A stretch of DNA of 64,000 nucleotides from Dendrocalamus latiflorus (GCA_017311315.1 CM029617.1:4258681-4322680), one strand, 5' to 3'; counted from the first letter of the stretch, positions 33,566-46,245 are shown. The notes: a model not told the origin generated them from the letters alone. Program-made: numbers and translations.

Positions 33566-34845
33566 TTCTGAGTAAAACCACGTGGTAGCTGTTAATGTCA
33601 ACAGATCTTCCCAAGATCCATCACCCCAAATATTTAACCGAAACTATTAGATCAGCTTACACGACGGATCTGACCTGAAAGGCACAAGATTGGATGGCTA
33701 CGTCATGTTGCATCGCCATGACAGATTTCAATCGCCAAAGAACACTTGGACGTTTCACTGGTTTAATCACCTACGACAAACAAATCTAAACCTTGGACTG
33801 TGATTGATCATTCATGCCATTTGGATTCTAGAAGGGACAGTTGGGGTCTCTTGTCTTGGACTGTCTCTTTGTTTTGTTTCTTGTCTTGCACTGTTTCTTT
33901 CTTTTGTTGCACTTGGTTATAGAGGAGGCGGCATTGTTGAGAGTGCAATTGTTTATCAGGGTTTTTTTTTAGAAAACGGAATATAACCATATTCCGGTTT
34001 TGATCATTCCACTTGAATGACTACAACCAATCAGTACCAAAACAGAACAAACCGACCACACTCCACCAAACGGTGTTATCAGGGTTAACATGTCTAACTG
34101 TTGTACATAAGATTTTCTATACGTAGACCATCCATTGTAAGACCCTATTCGGAATATTATAGGAATTCTATATAATTTTGGAGGAACTATACAGATTCCT
34201 GCAAAGTTCATGTAAAATTCCTGAACTCTAGAGTAGTTTTGTGATAACATAAAATCCAAGGACTGAGCATGAATAGTAGTATTAAAAACACTTTCAAAAA
34301 TAGACTAGATATCCTCTTTCCATTAGGCAAACATTTACTTTCACTTCTCTTTTGTAGACTGAGAAAGTCACAATAACTTGTGCTATTTAGCATTGAGGAA
34401 TTAAAAAGAACAAGGGTATAGAGCTTTTTTGAAAACCCAGTAAAAGTGGCTTGTATTTATACTAGGTTGAGTGGAGATGGGGTTGAGTGGAAGACACTTC
34501 AACATATCACCGCTTATCATCATCATTATCACATATTATCCTTCCATCAATCAAAAGAACTGTTTTCTTTTTTCACAAGAAAAGGACAATGGAAAGACAC
34601 GGAAAACGACCCCATTCTTTATGCAGAAAATGATGTTTACTCCATTGCTCACATAGATAATAATTTCCCCACTACCACATTAACATGCCCCAATAACAAG
34701 AGGTAAAACACTACACTAGAACAAAACATAGGTTGGAAGTGCTGTCAGAATTTGCCTAGATGTTATCGTAGTTCCATATGATATCCAATTCACTCTTGAA
34801 CGAGAAGAACGCGAGTCGTGTGAAGTGCCCCTGTTATTTAGATAC
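33566..34845. other. Intergenic, no gene recognised
   Basis: AT-rich sequence with short frames on both strands. The TTGTCTTGCACTGTTTCTTT-like stretch near 33850-33900 is a small internal repeat. No family was recognised. Confidence 0.4.
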
Positions 34846-35393
34846 TGAAATGGGACACCATAGTATCTGAGCACCAAACCTCTCTGTCTTTAGATTGCTT
34901 TTAGAGACGTGCAAGTATAATATATCAAGCAAATCCGTTAACATTCATTAATTCGGAAAGGCGTCAATTTGGAAATGAAGTCATTAGTTTAGCATGCTGA
35001 ATCAATCATGGATGAAAAATTTTAATCATGGATGGAAAGTCTCAGTCATAGAGTCTAGGCACCATGGTGTCTGGGCACCAAGTCTCCCTGTCTTTATATT
35101 GCTTTTAGATACGTGCAAGTGCAATGATATATAATAAATCAGGATGAAAAATCTTAATCATAGATAGAAAATCTTAATATGGATAGAAAGTCTTAATCAT
35201 AGATGAAAAATCTCAATCATAGAGTCTGGGCACCATGATACCCAGGCTCTGTGATTGAGAATTTCTATCCATAATTAAGACTTTCCATCCGTGATTGATT
35301 CAGCATGCTAAATCAATGAATTCCTTTCTAATTGCACGTATCTAAAAGCAATCCAAAAATAGAAAGCTACCAGGCACCATAATACCCTATTTC
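34846..35393. mobile_element. MITE of about 550 bp with internal duplications
   Basis: The left end reads GAAATGGGACACCATAGTATC and the right end, on the other strand, GAAATAGGGTATTATGGTGCC. Subterminal blocks TTGCTTTTAGATACGTGCAA and TTTAGCATGCTGAATCAATC recur in both orientations. Several copies of ATGGATGAAAAATCTTAATC sit in the middle. Target duplication is unclear (possibly ATA). Confidence 0.6.
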
Positions 35394-36250
35394 ATACACA
35401 CACACCAGTCCTCGTCTTAGTTATCTAACCAGCTACCAGTACAAGAAAAATTAAGGAGCAAACATGGAGGCAGTGAGTTCCTACTTGTATGCCAAGCCAA
35501 TCACTTGCTCAGCCAGTAGCAGAAATGCAGAATGAGAGCTCCATTTTTTCCACTTATGAGAGCTCTATTTTTTCCACTTATGACTTATAGCTTATGCTAT
35601 AGTAACTAGTTTTTAAACTGTACTTTTTTAAGACGGGATCAACAGTAAAATTATAGTAAAAAGTGTACTGAATTCAGTTATATCGGTTAAAATTATATAC
35701 ACCTATTTTTCTTTGCATGCTGTCTCTGACGAATAACTAGAATTTAAAATTTTAAACAATAAACTATAAAGCACAATCCAAAAGAAACTCCATGATGAGC
35801 AGTTGCTGTACAGCACTGCCGAAGAAAATGCCAACTATTCTCATGGCCTCATACACAAAAACACCTCCTACACCACACTATTCTCGGAGGCATCCCTGCT
35901 CTTTAAATGTGTGGGACCGGGACGTTGTGCTCAGAATATGAGATTTATGATGTGTCGGTGTAAACTACTCTGTCAATACAAACACAGAGTTCATCCTGAG
36001 CTATCCGATCAATATGAGGCATTATTGTACGCTCCATTTTGACATCTCAGAGAGAACCAACAGTGATGTAGCCAACCGAATCTCTAAACCATATTTAGCT
36101 CGAGAAGTTATCCTATTTAAAACGACTTCTAACTTTTTTAATAGAGAAACTAAAAGCCAAAATCCATTTTAAATGGAGCTAAAGATTGTTCATATCATAT
36201 ACACTCTCCCTGGGTAGGCAAGTGGTGAGCCGTGAACGAGGTCACAAATC
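35394..36250. other. Intergenic with a MITE remnant
   Basis: About 35555-35793 carries the 'TTTATTTATATCGG' MITE signature in a diverged form (TTTTTAAACTGTACTTTTTTAA, TTCAGTTATATCGGTTAAAA). The rest shows nothing recognisable. Confidence 0.45.
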
Positions 36251-36518
36251 GGGCCTACTCGTTTGGATTTTAGCTTTTGATTTCTAACTTTTAGTTTTTT
36301 AGTTTTATCCTTTTCTAGTTTTTTGGCTTTTTAGGCCTTTTGCCTTTTATTTTTTCGTATGTCTTTGTATTGTTCGTGATGGTCTAATCTATTTTTAAAA
36401 TTTAAAAATTAATAACTCCAAAAACCATAAACAACTATAGTATAAAATAAGCTAGCTATATTATCAAACAGTGAAAAATAAGTTGTAAACCACCAAAAAA
36501 GCTCAAATGAGTAGGGTT
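36251..36518. mobile_element. MITE upstream of the SPL gene
   Basis: The ends are GGGCCTACTCGTTTGGATTTT and, on the other strand, AAACCCTACTCATTTGAGCTTT. The interior is AT-rich and non-coding. It lies about 0.55 kb upstream of the SPL start codon. Confidence 0.65.
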
Positions 36519-36531
36519 TGTTGTAGTCAAA

Positions 36532-36797
36532 GGCACCGTTTCAAATAGCTTTTAACTTCTGACTTCAAAAGCTAAAAGCTGTTCGAAATACGTTGGTTTT
36601 TTAACATATTATCCTCCTTCTCTTTTTTTTTCTTTTCCTTTTGCGTTATCCATGAGATATAACAGTGTTTTTCCTTCTTTATTTTTAATTGAGTACCTCA
36701 AAAAATACAAAAGGCTAATAACCGATGCAATATCGTTTTAGCCAAAAGATAAAAAACACAGTTAAAATACAAAAACCACGGCGCTTTTGAACATGCC
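36532..36797. mobile_element. MITE in the SPL promoter region
   Basis: The ends are GGCACCGTTTCAAATAGC and, on the other strand, GGCATGTTCAAAAGCGCC. Its right edge is about 275 bp from the SPL start codon, so it could affect regulation. Confidence 0.55.
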
Positions 36798-39334
36798 AAG
36801 GTCAACCAACCCTCACTCCCCCAGGCAATATTCAGCAAATACAGAATCTTCCAGGGACCGAACCAAAAAAGCTCCTCACGACGGGCCCGCAGAAAAACCC
36901 AAAGGAAGGCCCGCCCCCACCTCCCCTCCTAGGCTTGGGCCAGCGGCCTCCCGCCCTCCCCTATAATCCCCGTCGCCGCCTCCACCGCGCCTCACCGGTC
37001 TCCGCCCCACCATTGGTCTCCCCGAGTCTCCCTCTTCTCCTCGCTCCGCGATCCATCCCACTTCGCGCGCCATGGAGTGGACCCCGAGGCCCGCGGCGCC
37101 GTGCCCCTCCTCCCCGCCGCCCGCGCTGCTGTGGGACTGGGACGCCACCGACATCGAGGAGGAGAGGGGGGCGAAGCGGGGGAAGCAGCAGCAGGGGGGA
37201 GGCGCCGCGGCGGGGGAGGGGGAGGCGCGGTGCCAGGTGGAGGGGTGCGGGGTGGAGCTGGGCGGCGCCAAGGGGTACCACCGGAAGCACCGCGTCTGCG
37301 AGGCGCACTCCAAGTGCCCCCGCGTCGTCGTCGCCCGCCGGCCAGGAGCGCCGCTTCTGCCAGCAGTGCAGCAGGTAACCTCTCCACGATGTCTCAAAAC
37401 TGTCTTGCTTTCTGCGGGTAATCGATGAGCAACCTGTGCAATCGCCGCCTTGCAGTGATTGACCAAGGCAAATACGCGCCCGTTTATGCTTATTTTGTGC
37501 AAAATTGTGTTCTTGTGCTTGTGCTTTTCTTTGATCATCAGTACTAGCTAGTACTACTAACTGTATATTAAAATCTTGGCACTTGTGTGGCCATTTTGCC
37601 CCAGTACAGCATGTAACCTGTGTGCATGATTAATTTGGTCACAGAGCTTTGGCCTGTATGTTGCCCGATTTGGGGAGGTAAGATCATGTTTCCCCTGACT
37701 AGTACTGTACGTTGTGCTTAAAATTTGCCTGTGTGTTGTGCGTTTGGACAGTTGCGAGAACAGTTCAATAGTCCTGCAAGGCAGCTTCTATTTCTGGTGG
37801 GACTTGAGTCTGTGTGTGTATGACGGTATATTTGCGGTGAAGTTGTGCTGTCTGTTCAGTGAGTTATTCAGTGAGTTATTACTATGTGGAGGCCTTTTCT
37901 GTGGCTTGCATATGTGTTTGCCATATTCTCCATCTGACCAAATTGTCTATTTTATGGTGGTTAGCAACAGTAAAACCATGGAAAGTTTGTGGCATTTTTA
38001 TGTGATTGTGGCATTTTGCTGATTACTTTGATGGGTTTTTTTTCCCATCAAGGTTCCATGCACTCTCGGAGTTTGATCAGAAGAAGCGGAGCTGCCGGAG
38101 ACGTCTTTCTGATCATAATGCCCGTCGGCGGAAACCACAGCCAGATGTGTTCTCATTTGGCTTGACAGTACCACCATCATCGTTGCTTGGTAATGTCTTT
38201 GTGTCCTACAAGGGTTAAGTCAGTCACAAAATTTTCAGTAGGTGTTGTCTAATATATAATAGCAAATTATTGGTGGTTGGCTAATAAGATGCCTAATGTA
38301 TTGTCAAAAATTAAACACCCGGTTCTCGTGATCCAAGGCAAAACAAGTTGGTCGTATGTTCTCTAGGCCTGGCCTGAGATTACCCTTAGCTGATCGTTGT
38401 CCTATTAATGCTTTAAATAGTCTGCAAATGGGAGTTCTTAAAGAATATCATGTATGAGCTAGTAATAAGGCTTAAGAGTACCTCAACCAATACGGTCTCA
38501 TATTTATGCATTGTATCAGATGTCTGGGCTTTGATGATCTGTGGCCTGCTGAAAAACCATTGACTGTGCACATGGATCAAGGCGCTGTTTAGTTTCAGAT
38601 TTTGTCAATGCAAAATCTGTTGGATAGCAGATATTTGCTTTTCTTTGGAGAAAACAAAATGACCATTTCCCTTCTTGACCTTACTAATTCTTGGATAGTT
38701 TTTCTTCCTCTTTCTATCTCTTTGTTAGAATTTTTTCTTTACTTACATTTAGATGCTATTGCAGATGATCGGCGAGAAATAAGTTTTGTCTGGAACAAAG
38801 CTCCACTTAGCGATGTAAAGCCCTTTCCATATTCTTCATGGCCATCTGACTTGAAGCTCTCACAAGTGTTGGACGTAGGAGAAAAATCAATAAAAGCTGG
38901 AGCAGCCAACAGACGAATCCATTTGTCAAAATCTAATCTATCAAATTCTTTTCCAACTCTTTACCATGACATTGATGAGCTCTTCCCAATAAAAGGTATG
39001 ACTCCAAGACCCTTTATCATTTCGTTTATAGATGGGAAAGCTAATATGCGGTCATGATGAAGTGCCTTAACAATTAAAATCTGATTTTTAATATTTCCAG
39101 ACGAAGCTAGTTTACTTTACTTAGCAATCCTGACAAAGCTAATATGGGTTCCCTATAATGTGCTGCATAATGTTTTGGGGGAAGGCAGTTGCAGAACAGC
39201 AGAAGATATATGCTATTTATAGTAAAATGTTATCATTATGTTCTAACAAAAGCAGTAACCCATATGTCAAATAGCCAAGAATGGCTGGCTAAACCATGTG
39301 TGTTGTAACTCACTGGCCACTGTGATATGTTCAG

Positions 39335-39684
39335 TGTTGGTTGGGTACGGGTCCAAGGACCAAGGATAGGGTAATCGTCCTTGAACGGCCGACTATACCG
39401 CCGTCAAGGCTCTAATGCTTAGTTGAAGAAGAGAGAGAGAGAGAGAATATGAACTTTGTTTATTCATTGCTTAATGATAACGATACAATGTTGTCCCTTG
39501 TATAGGGATGGCTATATTTGATCTTTAAGAAACCTATCTCAACTAACCCTAATAATAGACAACTTATTTCTAATACATGGAATAAATATAAAAGAAAATA
39601 AACCCAAATAATATGGAAACTAATTATTATATTTCTAATCCACGATATGTTGCCAATGCTATCAAGCTGTCCAAATATCCAACA
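39335..39684. mobile_element. LTR-like segment in SPL intron 3
   Basis: A 350-bp stretch begins TGTTGG and ends CCAACA, with a GA microsatellite (39426-39445) inside. The following sequence to about 39945 (CGAGGCCACTTGTCCTTGAG) looks like retroelement sequence not shared with the gene. No primer site or polypurine tract and no clear target duplication were found, so the class and limits are uncertain. Confidence 0.4.
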
Positions 39685-40652
39685 CGCTATAGTACCACAC
39701 GCCACACGGTTCTATTGACGCATCGCTACAGTACCCATGGAGGTACTGTTTACATGTTGCTGCAGTACCTTGCCATAACACTTCGTCCCTCGAGGCCACT
39801 TGTCCTTGAGCTATCAAGTGGCGGACATGGATGGAGACTTTCGCATCCCCATGTTGACAGTAGTGATCAGTACCGGCGCCTAGTCGCTTGGCAGATCAGC
39901 GATACTCCAACATATGGACCCCAAAGAAGCAACTTAGCATGATGTGGCGTCGAAAGCCCAAACAGAATCTTAAACCTATGTCAAGGCGTCAAGTCTTGAA
40001 TTATGTACTTTGTAGTTTATTCAGCAACCTGTATGCCAAACTTAGAATTTTGTAGTTTATTCAGCAACGTGTATACCAAACTCAAGGCTTGCTGTTTCGC
40101 AAAATTGAGATTTCTTAAGGCATTGCCAAAACGTTGGGAACACTTGAAGTGGGAAACCTTATTCCTGAACTACTACGGACGTGTGTACCTTGATGCAACA
40201 CTTATAATTTTGCAACCTACATTGGAAAAGCAATCCAGTTACCGTTCAGGTGATGTGTCAGATAACCATAGGTCCTTTAGATTGAGAAATGTCTTGCATT
40301 TGACATTTTGCAGCATCACTATATTAAAGGCAATATGCAAGAGTGAGTTTGCAAGTCCTTCAACTAAATTCTGTACATCATCCAAGCCCCTTGATATTCA
40401 TGAGAAGTTACACTCTCTTATGGGAAATATTTGCTTACATTCGCTGCTACTTTCTTTGTGTATGTCTTCAGTCTTAAATGTATCTGTGCTGCACGCTTAA
40501 TTTGTCATGCCAGATGTTTCTCTTACTATTATTTGGGTTTTATACAGTTTCTCCAAATTTTGATGGTGCACATGCCTTGGTCAATTTTGCAGGTCCAGGT
40601 GCAGATCCATCTGGAGCTGCTTCAAAGTTAGATGGAGCACTGGATGTTCGGC

Positions 40653-40672
40653 GTGCTCTCTCTCTTCTGTCA
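40653..40672 (+). promoter_or_regulatory. miR156 target site in SPL exon 4
   Basis: The 20 bases are the canonical plant SPL site, GTGCTC-TCTCTC-TTCTGTCA, which pairs with miR156 with one mismatch. It encodes the ALSLLS peptide, as in other SPL genes. miR156 limits SPL expression in juvenile phases. The site remains perfect although the reading frame upstream is broken. Confidence 0.95.
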
Positions 40673-40936
40673 GCTAGTTCTTGGTGTTCGACTGACCCTG
40701 TACAGCAAACATCTTCTCTCATCCAATTCACGGATGCTAACCAAAACGGCATGATGTCTCCTGTATCAAACGGAGGGAACTCTAATTCGCCCTTCTGGAT
40801 AGATGGACAACCTCTGGCACCCGAGTCTCAAGTGGTTCAGTTCACAATGGACACCGGTAGCACTGTGTTTCAGGATCTGGAGCGGATCAAACCTGCCTAT
40901 GGGTCTACGCTGTTCAGAATGAACCAGATACATTGA

Positions 40937-42082
40937 AGCCTGAGTAACACAATCCTCAAACAAAACTGTCCTGGACCATGCAAGAATTGCCCGTCAGCCA
41001 GTGCACTGCAAAGGCAAACTACCGGCACCTTAGTCTTGTCTGTATTTATTTGCTGCCCCTTAATTCAGATGAGCCCCGTGAACGCCAGCTTCTTGTGTCT
41101 TAAGTGTTCACAAAGTATGCAGTTTCAAGTTTCAACCTTGTTCCCGTTTCAATGTAACTGTGCTCGTGCTATTATTTGTTCTTGGTGCTGTACAGTCTAC
41201 CGCCAAACCGATTGATCTCATTGAAGCTCTGAATAATCAAGACACGTTTTTTTTGTGCGTACTGTTTCGTATCTCTTATGAGTGATTAATATGAAATGAC
41301 ATGGTGCTCTTAGTAATTTTGCCCCACGAGGTGCCATTGTGCTTGACCGCTCGTCGCCTGGACAGTAAGTCTACCACGAAAAAGAGAGTTTTTTTTTGGT
41401 TGATGCTTTTGTCTATCTAGTGATACTTCTATGAGAGGTAATTTCACAAAATGTCGGGTAGTATTTTAGTCTTTGGTAACACAAAATCACTAGTCAAATC
41501 CGTGCATTTTACCATGATCATCAAGTGATCAAACGCCGCAGGGAAAATACATTAGGCTTTGAGCCTTTGAAATAGGTAATAAACTGATAATGGATCCGTA
41601 AGAAAAATAACCCAAAGAGAATAATATGGATTGGATTTGGAGGTGCAAAGAATGGCAGTACAGTCATCTCAAATGGACAAGACAATCAGAGGATGACCAC
41701 AAGTAGGTCGACGCTTCAGACAATGGACACACAAAGTACACAACAGATAGGGGGCAAACTCGAATATGCAGCTGTTATTATTAACATAAGATAGCTCTTT
41801 GTTTTCGAAGAATACATACGAAGATAGCTCTTTGTTTTCGAAGAATACATACGATAGCATTTTGTTAACATACAAGGTAGCATCCATATTTGACAAATGA
41901 TCAACCCATGCAACTAACACAACATAGAAAGCAGCAATGTAGAACCTTGAAGCCCAGGGATGAAACCTTCGTATAGGCATGCAAAGCCCAAATGTATCGA
42001 TGTGGTCTATACATCGAGATTGCACTGCCTCCTTTTTCTTTTTCTTTTCCTTTCCTTTCTGGTACTCTATCCTGCACTAATC
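40937..42082. other. Converging 3' ends of SPL and kinase genes
   Basis: This holds the 3' UTR of the SPL gene (to about 41300) and that of the kinase on the other strand. At 41782-41860 a 36-bp AAGATAGCTCTTTGTTTTCGAAGAATACATACG unit is repeated twice in tandem. No other gene is seen. Confidence 0.6.
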
Positions 42083-43447
42083 TCAGTCAGTGGTCATGGG
42101 CTCAGAAATACAACAGCGGAACCGAGCTTTGCGGACATTGCTCAAAATCTCCATCTCGGCACTCTCAAGCATGGTGACGACCTCGGCAAATGATGGCCGG
42201 ACTTCAGAAACAGCATCCCAGCAACGAGTCATGATGTGGCTTAGAGCAGGCAAACAATCTTGTGGGATTACAGGACGAGCGCCCCTGTTTACGACAGCAA
42301 AAGCTGCCTGAACAGCTGTCATGTTTGTGAAGGGGAGCATGCCAGTTATGAGCTCCCACAAGACAATCCCAAAGCTATATACGTCAACTTTATGATCATA
42401 AGGCCTGTGCTGGATCATCTCCCTGCAAAAAGGAAAGACATAAGCATATTAGACAGACATTTGCACAGGTAAACAATCGGCACTGGGTGCAATTATGACT
42501 TACGGTGCCATCCAGCGGTAGGTTCCTGTCTCTGGAGTCATTCCCTCGGTTTTCACCTCAATTCGAGCAACTCCAAAGTCAGCAATCTTGATGGATTTGT
42601 CCGCTGCAATTAGAAGGTTGTCTGACTTTAGATCCCTGTGGATAAATCCCAAGGCATGCACATATGCCATTCCCTGGGCAACATCAAGCGCCTGTTTCAT
42701 TGACAATCTCAGAGGCGCAGACTTATTCTGCCTTCGGGCAAGAAACTGCCGGACAGAGCCACCTTTTGCATATTCAGTAATGATACACCAAACAATTGAC
42801 TTCCTGCATGCCCCAATGAACCTTACAATATTTGGGTGCTTCAACCTAGACAACATCATAACTTCTTGCACGAATTGCTGTTCCATCAATTGCGCTCTCT
42901 CTGGGTCATTCTCAGGCTTCTCGAGCAGCTTAATGGCAACATCTTCCCCATTGTATGTTCCCCGATATAGCTTCCCAAAGGCCCCTTGAGCAAAAGGAGC
43001 CCCCATGTCCAGCTTCCCCAGATCAATAGTCCACTCCTCATAATTAGTGAGTATCTCCGTTGGATGACTAGGGTCCATCAAAACCCGAGCCAATGCATCC
43101 TCGTTTAGAGTAGGTGCGGCAGCCCTGCTGGGATGGATGACGCTATTGTGAACTGAATAACTCGGTGTTGGAACATCACGGAGGCCAGGGTGGTTGAGCA
43201 TAACCGTGCGGGACTCGTTCGAACCCACGCTGCTGTTATCCACTGACATGGCAACTGAACCGCCAACAAAGTTTGTCAAATTCAAGTTGTCTGCACTATC
43301 CACCGACATGTGGGAGCTCTCCCCAACCTTATGGTAGTAGGGCATATTGTAGAAGCCATTGCTCTCATTTTCTGGCCTTCCTCTGCCACCGCCAGCACCG
43401 ATACCAGCACCGCCTAGCATATTGTGAAACCTTGGTCCTTCGATCAT
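42083..43447 (-). CDS. Raf-like (MAPKKK-type) protein kinase
   Basis: Two coding exons (42504-43447 and 42083-42422 on the minus strand) encode 427 residues. The first 130 residues are a Ser/Asn/Gly-rich regulatory region. The kinase domain follows: glycine loop QGAFGKLYRG (about 155-163), ATP-binding Lys in VAIKLL (173), HRDLKSDN with catalytic Asp 272, DFG at 290-292, and GTYRWMAPE across the intron. The C-lobe includes DVYSFGIVLWELITG and the RPSF motif. This is the plant Raf-like subgroup C (MRK1-like), cytosolic Ser/Thr/Tyr kinases acting in stress and hormone signalling. The ATG at 43447 gives the full N-terminus. A 5' UTR intron is likely: donor GAG/GTACGTC at 44016, acceptor TTTTCAG near 43481, with the 5' UTR exon to about 44150. 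All catalytic residues are intact, so the gene looks functional. Confidence 0.93.
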
Positions 43448-44328
43448 CTTTAAAAATCTAACAATAATAGCAGATTCTCTGAAAATTCTCCATCTTCAGG
43501 CAAAAAGTTGCCCTATTTAGCGCCCGCACTGTTCCTACATAACCAAGCCAGAATCTATTACCATCTATGAAAATACCCAATATACAACCTACATAAATAC
43601 AATAAATTAGCTCCTTTCTAGTTTCTACAGCTAAGAACTACACGCCCCCAAAATCCATTCGAGAGCAAAACTTTTCAAAACTTTACTTATGTGAACAACT
43701 CACAGCTAATATAGGACTTAGCATTCAAGCCTTTCCTACTTTCAGCATTCCTCCTTGAACTAACAGCTTTCTCAAAAATATGCTCCCTAAAGGTTAAAAC
43801 TTCACAATTTTCACATAAATATATCAATTTGCCGACTACAAGTCCTTCCAAGATCACTACTAGCTCCAAAATTCCCCAATCAGGAGCAGTAATATAGCAA
43901 GATAAGCAGTAAAAACCAATCTTTCACGAAGAAATGGAGCAACAAACAACAAAGATTCAAGCAAACCTAGAGCAACCCGAATTGGGCGATATGGGGTGGG
44001 ATTGGACACGACGTACCTCGATCGGGAGCTAATGGAAGTGCCGAAGAAGCTGCAGAGGCGGAGTTGCGATTGGATGGTGGGAAATCGGAGGCGGGGGAGG
44101 GGAAAGAACCGGGGATTGCCGGATTGACGTGCGGCTTCTTGTTGTTCGCCTTTCGGAGACTGGTAAGGGAGACGACGACTCGGGAGTGGGGAGATCAGAG
44201 GACCTAGTTCTCATTTCTTTTCCCCATTTTTTTTGCCGATTTTACCCTCTAGCCTTTCCACTCGTTTGCTCTGTATCTCTGCTAGGTTTTTTGGTTTTTC
44301 AAACATTTTTTGACTTCGATTTTATTTA

Positions 44329-44516
44329 GGCCCCGTTTGGCACAGCTCTAGCTCCGAGATCTATGCTGGATCTGTAGTTTGTTGACTAAATTAAAGTGAT
44401 TTAAATATTTTTATTTAATATATAATATAAATGAAATGAGTCATGTAAATGTACTTAACATGCCTGCAACTCTAGATCCAGGATTTCCTAGAGTTAGAGC
44501 TCTGCTAAACGGAGCC
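44329..44516. mobile_element. Tourist-like MITE, 188 bp, with TTA target duplication
   Basis: Flanked by TTA on both sides (44326-44328, 44517-44519). The ends are GGCCCCGTTTGGCACAGCTC and, on the other strand, GGCTCCGTTTAGCAGAGCTC. It lies beside the kinase gene's 5' end. The termini match those of the 1.6-kb element at 61970-63588, so the two belong to one family. Confidence 0.85.
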
Positions 44517-44519
44517 TTA

Positions 44520-46245
44520 GTAATAATTATTTATTAGAATAATAAATTAAAACTAAAAAAATATAAACTATAGTAAAAAAGAACAGAGCCATATACTATC
44601 TGTGTGAAATTTTATTTTTGACCACATGGCTCAAAATAGCTGCTACAAGAGTATCCTTTGGAGCCTACCTGCTATCTAAGGCTCTGTTCGAACTGGTTTA
44701 TGACTTAAACTTCTGGCTATGATTTTTGGCTTATAGATAAAATTGCACTGTAACAGTTATTAGTTTTTTTAAGAAAATAATGAAGAAAAATAAAAACTAA
44801 AAAAAATATTATATCGTTACGGACAATACAAAAGAATAAGAGAAAAAAGAATAAACAAAAAAATCCTAAAAAGCCAAAAGTAAAAGCCGACGTGTTCTAA
44901 GTATCTTTTGGCTTAAATAAATTGAAAGCTAAAATAAACCAGAAGCTGAAGCGGAATCTATCTCCCCACTTTTTCTCAATTGTGTTGGGAGTCTTATCTG
45001 TAATATATACCTCTTTTACAGCCTACAATGGGCCTGGCGGTGAGATATAACGAATAGTAACACCCGAGAATATTTGTTTATTCCTTATGATATTCTTTTC
45101 CATTAAGGCCTTGATCAACTCGGTTTCGGCTTCTGGCTTATTTTTCACTATTCATAAGTTTGTCTTTTTCTGAACTTTTGGCTTTTTGTTGAGCTTTTTT
45201 GCCGGTTCTTTTTTTCCCGTATTTGTTTGTATTATACGTAATGGGCTAACATATTTTTTATATTTTTAAATTTTTTAAATTTAATTATGCTAAATAAGTC
45301 TCTGTCAGCTACAGTGCTTTTTTCAGCCAGCTACAGTGTTTTCAGCCATAAACCATGAGCTTTTCAGCCGAACCGATCACCACCTAAAACTGACCAATCC
45401 TGTGCTCAATCCAGAAGTAGATCCCTAACCGAGAAAAATCTCGATCTAAGTCGAGTGATCAGCATTTGTTTATTCCTTAACCATTAAATCAAAAAGAAAG
45501 TTGAGTATGTCTTCTTTTAGCGAGAGCAGACGAAATTGGATAGTAAAGTGCTATTCAAATTAGCTTTTTTTGTCATTAGCAAAAACAAAAACACTTGTTT
45601 AATATGGTCATGGATCAACAACCTGAAACCTCAAAACATTTCTCGGCTAGCCGGAGGTAATTATCCTAGGGTTGGCCTAAACTGGTGTGGTCTTTCGCCC
45701 ATGTGGCCATGTGTTCTTCTCTGAAGGTTGCTCAACCTTTTTCTTTGGGGACTGAAGATTGTTCAACTCTTCGATGGCGGTAAAGAATGAAGAATCAGCC
45801 ATTCTCAGGAGGGATGACCGATCGATGACGTAAGGAATGAGCACGAGTCCATTAGTAGGAAATTGCCTAGCAGGTAGCAACTCTTCTATTTTCGCCGCGT
45901 ATCGTTGGCCTTGCATTAGCACTTCGTTAGTCAATTCAAACCTATTAAGCACACAGGATCAGCGTCATGCTATTTTTTTTTATAGGTGTCGTGTGAGTCA
46001 TGCCAACAGCTGGATGGGTTAACTGACATTCATATTAGGTTTTGCTGGTGATATTTGGTCTTAGCTTATAAATAGTAATAGTTTATAGAAAAACTTGTAG
46101 AGATAGAAATACTCGTGTACGATTTTAGCCGATATAAATAAAATCATTACAGTATGTATTACAATCAATTAGTACACTCTATCTTGAAGAGATACTTTAT
46201 TTGAAAGTTAAGTAGTATAAAAAAGCTATTTACTTAAAAAAAACA
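44520..46245. other. Intergenic with diverged MITE-like pieces
   Basis: About 44680-44950 (CTCTGTTCGAACTGGTTTATGA at the left, AAACCAGAAGCTGAAGC at the right) and 45105-45380 (GGCCTTGATCAACTCGG at the left) look like TIR elements with weak ends. About 46020-46236 carries the interior signature CGATATAAATAAAATCATTAC of the 59592 MITE. A minus-strand 91-codon frame at 45677-45952 matches nothing known. Confidence 0.45.

Larger units (their letters stand above)
37072..40936 (+). pseudogene. SPL (SBP-box) transcription factor gene with a frameshift in the SBP domain
   Basis: Four exons (37072-37374, 38053-38189, 38765-38995, 40593-40936) encode a plant SQUAMOSA promoter-binding-like factor resembling rice SPL11/SPL5. 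The start MEWTPRPAAPCPSSPPPALL and CDs LLWDWD are typical. The SBP domain has zinc finger 1 (CQVEGCGVEL to HRKHRVCEAHSKC), zinc finger 2 (GQERRFCQQCSRFH to EFDQKKRSCRRRLSDHNARR) and the nuclear signal RRRKPQ. Between VVVA and GQERR the DNA reads GTCGCC-CGCC-GGCCAG: four extra bases at about 37336-37339 shift the frame, so translation from 37072 loses zinc finger 2 and stops in intron sequence or soon after. All other junctions keep one frame, with exon 3 DDRREISFVWNKAPL and exon 4 ending LFRMNQIH. The gene carries a miR156 site. If the 4 bp are real this is a null allele; an assembly error is possible. Confidence 0.85.

Noticed and set aside
40003..40500. 165-codon plus-strand frame in SPL intron 3
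   Set aside because: Contains an internal 40-bp tandem duplication and matches nothing; it lies between well-defined SPL exons.
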